Shown here one piece after another: positions 44,788-46,117 of a stretch of DNA of 46,117 nucleotides. The notes under the pieces were generated by a model that saw only the letters and a list, made by a program, of their open reading frames with translations, was not told the origin of the DNA and ran no database searches. Each line of letters begins with the position of its first letter. Positions within the stretch are counted from its first letter, which is position 1. Origin of the DNA: Myxococcus sp. GTDB lineage: Bacteria > Myxococcota > Myxococcia > Myxococcales > Myxococcaceae. The DNA lies in assembly GCA_014879945.1 (NCBI GenBank), contig JACSRE010000111.1:1-46117 (forward strand), given 5' to 3'. A program made the position numbers and the translations under genes.

Positions 44788-46117
44788 TCAGCTCGCCGGG
44801 GTTCCACGAGGCCTCGCCGACGTGGGGAGGACCTCGGCGAGGGCCTGCTCGAGGGCCTCGACGACGCGCCCGGCCTCTTCGACGCTCAGCGACAACGGCG
44901 GCATCAGCACGATGACGTTGCCCAGGGGGCGCAGCCACACCCCGTGGGCCCGCGCGGCCAGGCACACCTTGAAGCCCAGGCGCTCGTCGAAGGCGAAGGG
45001 CTCCTTCGTCGCGCGGTCCTTCACCAATTCGACGCCCATCATCATGCCGCGCTGGCGCACGTCGCCGACGTTGGGGTGCGCGCGAAGGCGCGCGAGGCCA
45101 CGCGCCAGGGTCTGCATGGTCGGCTTCATGCGCGCGAGCGTGTCGTCGGTCTCGAACAGCGCGAGCGACGCGAGGGCCGCCGCGCAGGCCAGCGGGTTGC
45201 CGGTGTAGGTGTGCCCATGGAAGAACGTCCTGGCCTCGCCGAAGGAGCCCAGGAACGCCGCGTACACGCGCTCCGTCGCCAGCGTGGCCGCCAGCGGCAG
45301 GTACCCACCGGTGAGCCCCTTGGCCAGACACAAGAAGTCGGGGCGCACGTCCTCCTGCTCGACGGCGAACAGCGTGCCGGTGCGCCCGAAGCCCGTCGCC
45401 ACCTCGTCACAGATGAGGAGCACGTCGTACCTCCGGCACAGCGCCTCGAGGCCTTTGAGGTAGCCCTTCGGCTGCATCAGCATGCCGGCGGCGCCCTGCA
45501 CCAGCGGCTCCACCACCAGGCCCGCGATGGACTCGTGCTTCTCGCGCAGGAGCGCCTCTGCCGCGGCGAGCGACTCCGAGAGCACGTCGGCGCCGGGCCA
45601 GCGGTACGCGTGCGGGGTGGGAATGCGCTCGACGGGGAACAGCAGGTGGCGGAAGCGCTCGTGGAACAGGTCCATGCCGCCCACCGAGACCGAGCCGATG
45701 GTGTCGCCGTGGTACGCCTCGGCGAGCGCGACGAAGCGCTGCTTCTGCGGGCGCCCGACCAACTGCCAGTACTGGTACGCCATCTTCACCGCGACCTCGA
45801 CGGCGGTGCTGCCCGAGTCGGAGTAGAAGACGCGCGTCAGGCCCTCGGGCGCGACGGCGGCGAGCTTCTTGGCGAGCGTGATGCTGGGCTCCGAGCCGAG
45901 GCCGAGCAGCGTGGAGTGCGCCACCTTGTCGAGCTGGGCCTTCACCGCCGCGTCGAGCTCGACCCGTCGGTGGCCGTGCACCGTCACCCACAGCGACGAG
46001 ATGGCGTCGAGGTAGCGCCGGCCCTCGGTGTCGATGAGCCAGCTGCCCTCGGCGCGGTCGATGATGACGGGCGAGTCGTCGGGCCACACCTGCATCTGGG
46101 TGAAGGGGTGCCACACG
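44788..46117 (-). CDS. bioA: Adenosylmethionine-8-amino-7-oxononanoate aminotransferase, N-terminus cut by window edge
   Basis: Biotin pathway enzyme making 7,8-diaminopelargonate from KAPA with SAM as amino donor (PLP, fold type I). About 442 residues are visible. They begin ...WHPFTQM, which in E. coli BioA lies about nine residues from the start, so only a short N-terminus is missing; the GTG at the edge is probably not the true start. Landmarks are SGSTAVEVAVKMAYQYW, AYHGDTIGSVSVGG, ICDEVATGFGRTG (Asp ~237), the PLP lysine in CLAKGLTGGYLPLAATL (~266) and HGHTYTGNPLACAAAL. It is convergent with the RND gene. No other biotin gene is in the window. Confidence 0.95.
   Translation of the reverse strand, partial: VWHPFTQMQVWPDDSPVIIDRAEGSWLIDTEGRRYLDAISSLWVTVHGHRRVELDAAVKAQLDKVAHSTLLGLGSEPSITLAKKLAAVAPEGLTRVFYSDSGSTAVEVAVKMAYQYWQLVGRPQKQRFVALAEAYHGDTIGSVSVGGMDLFHERFRHLLFPVERIPTPHAYRWPGADVLSESLAAAEALLREKHESIAGLVVEPLVQGAAGMLMQPKGYLKGLEALCRRYDVLLICDEVATGFGRTGTLFAVEQEDVRPDFLCLAKGLTGGYLPLAATLATERVYAAFLGSFGEARTFFHGHTYTGNPLACAAALASLALFETDDTLARMKPTMQTLARGLARLRAHPNVGDVRQRGMMMGVELVKDRATKEPFAFDERLGFKVCLAARAHGVWLRPLGNVIVLMPPLSLSVEEAGRVVEALEQALAEVLPTSARPRGTPAS

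Overview
The window is very GC-rich, with strong third-position G/C bias that opens long shadow frames on both strands. Its gene content suggests a member of the Myxococcota: lipoproteins with serial Asp-Ala-Gly linkers, a large lipoprotein built of Stig1-like cysteine modules, a PEGA protein, HDOD, MshEN-type and NtrC-type regulators, and an ExbB/ExbD/ExbD operon. This assignment is inferred from gene families. No rRNA, tRNA, CRISPR array, insertion sequence or phage gene was recognised.

Layout. 1-5.2 kb holds envelope genes: a peptidoglycan-binding protein and its coupled partner (-), a small lipoprotein (+), a large multidomain lipoprotein (+) and a DAG-linker lipoprotein with a possible lysozyme-like domain (-). 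5.3-10.2 kb is metabolic: deoC with an unusual Cys-rich N-terminus, a PEGA protein (-), a phosphohexo/phosphopentomutase, an outer-surface protein and a YahK-type alcohol dehydrogenase. 10.3-12.9 kb is the Cys-module lipoprotein. 13.1-18.5 kb is a BMP-type (nucleoside-type) ABC importer on the minus strand, split by an opposite-strand esterase. 18.6-24.8 kb holds a GNAT acetyltransferase, bpt, an FAD monooxygenase followed by degenerate tandem copies of its own 3' end, larC and proS. 24.8-28.4 kb holds a DUF3006-like protein, a histidine kinase, a LON-domain protein and a DedA protein. 28.4-30.5 kb is exbB-exbD-exbD with a good sigma-70-like promoter. 30.6-32.6 kb has two convergent genes of families linked to cyclic-di-GMP signalling. 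32.8-36.1 kb holds an isolated atpA, a truncated ANL-like protein coupled to a small helical protein, and a coiled-coil secreted protein. 36.2-44.8 kb is a plus-strand two-component system and tripartite RND cation-efflux operon. bioA (partial) closes the window.

How the genes work together. The BMP-type importer, the PGM2-like mutase and DeoC could form a nucleoside scavenging route: import, then pentose-1-P to pentose-5-P, then deoxyribose-5-P to acetaldehyde and glyceraldehyde-3-P. No phosphorylase is in view. At the right, a sensor kinase and an NtrC-type activator sit directly before the OMF-MFP-RND operon. Two 13-bp dyads and a possible -24/-12 promoter lie between regulator and pump, so local sigma-54-type control is plausible. 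The main candidates for something new are this regulatory gap, the stand-alone MshEN protein facing an HDOD protein, the hollowed-out ANL-like protein coupled to a small partner, and several gene-derived duplications lying in intergenic DNA.
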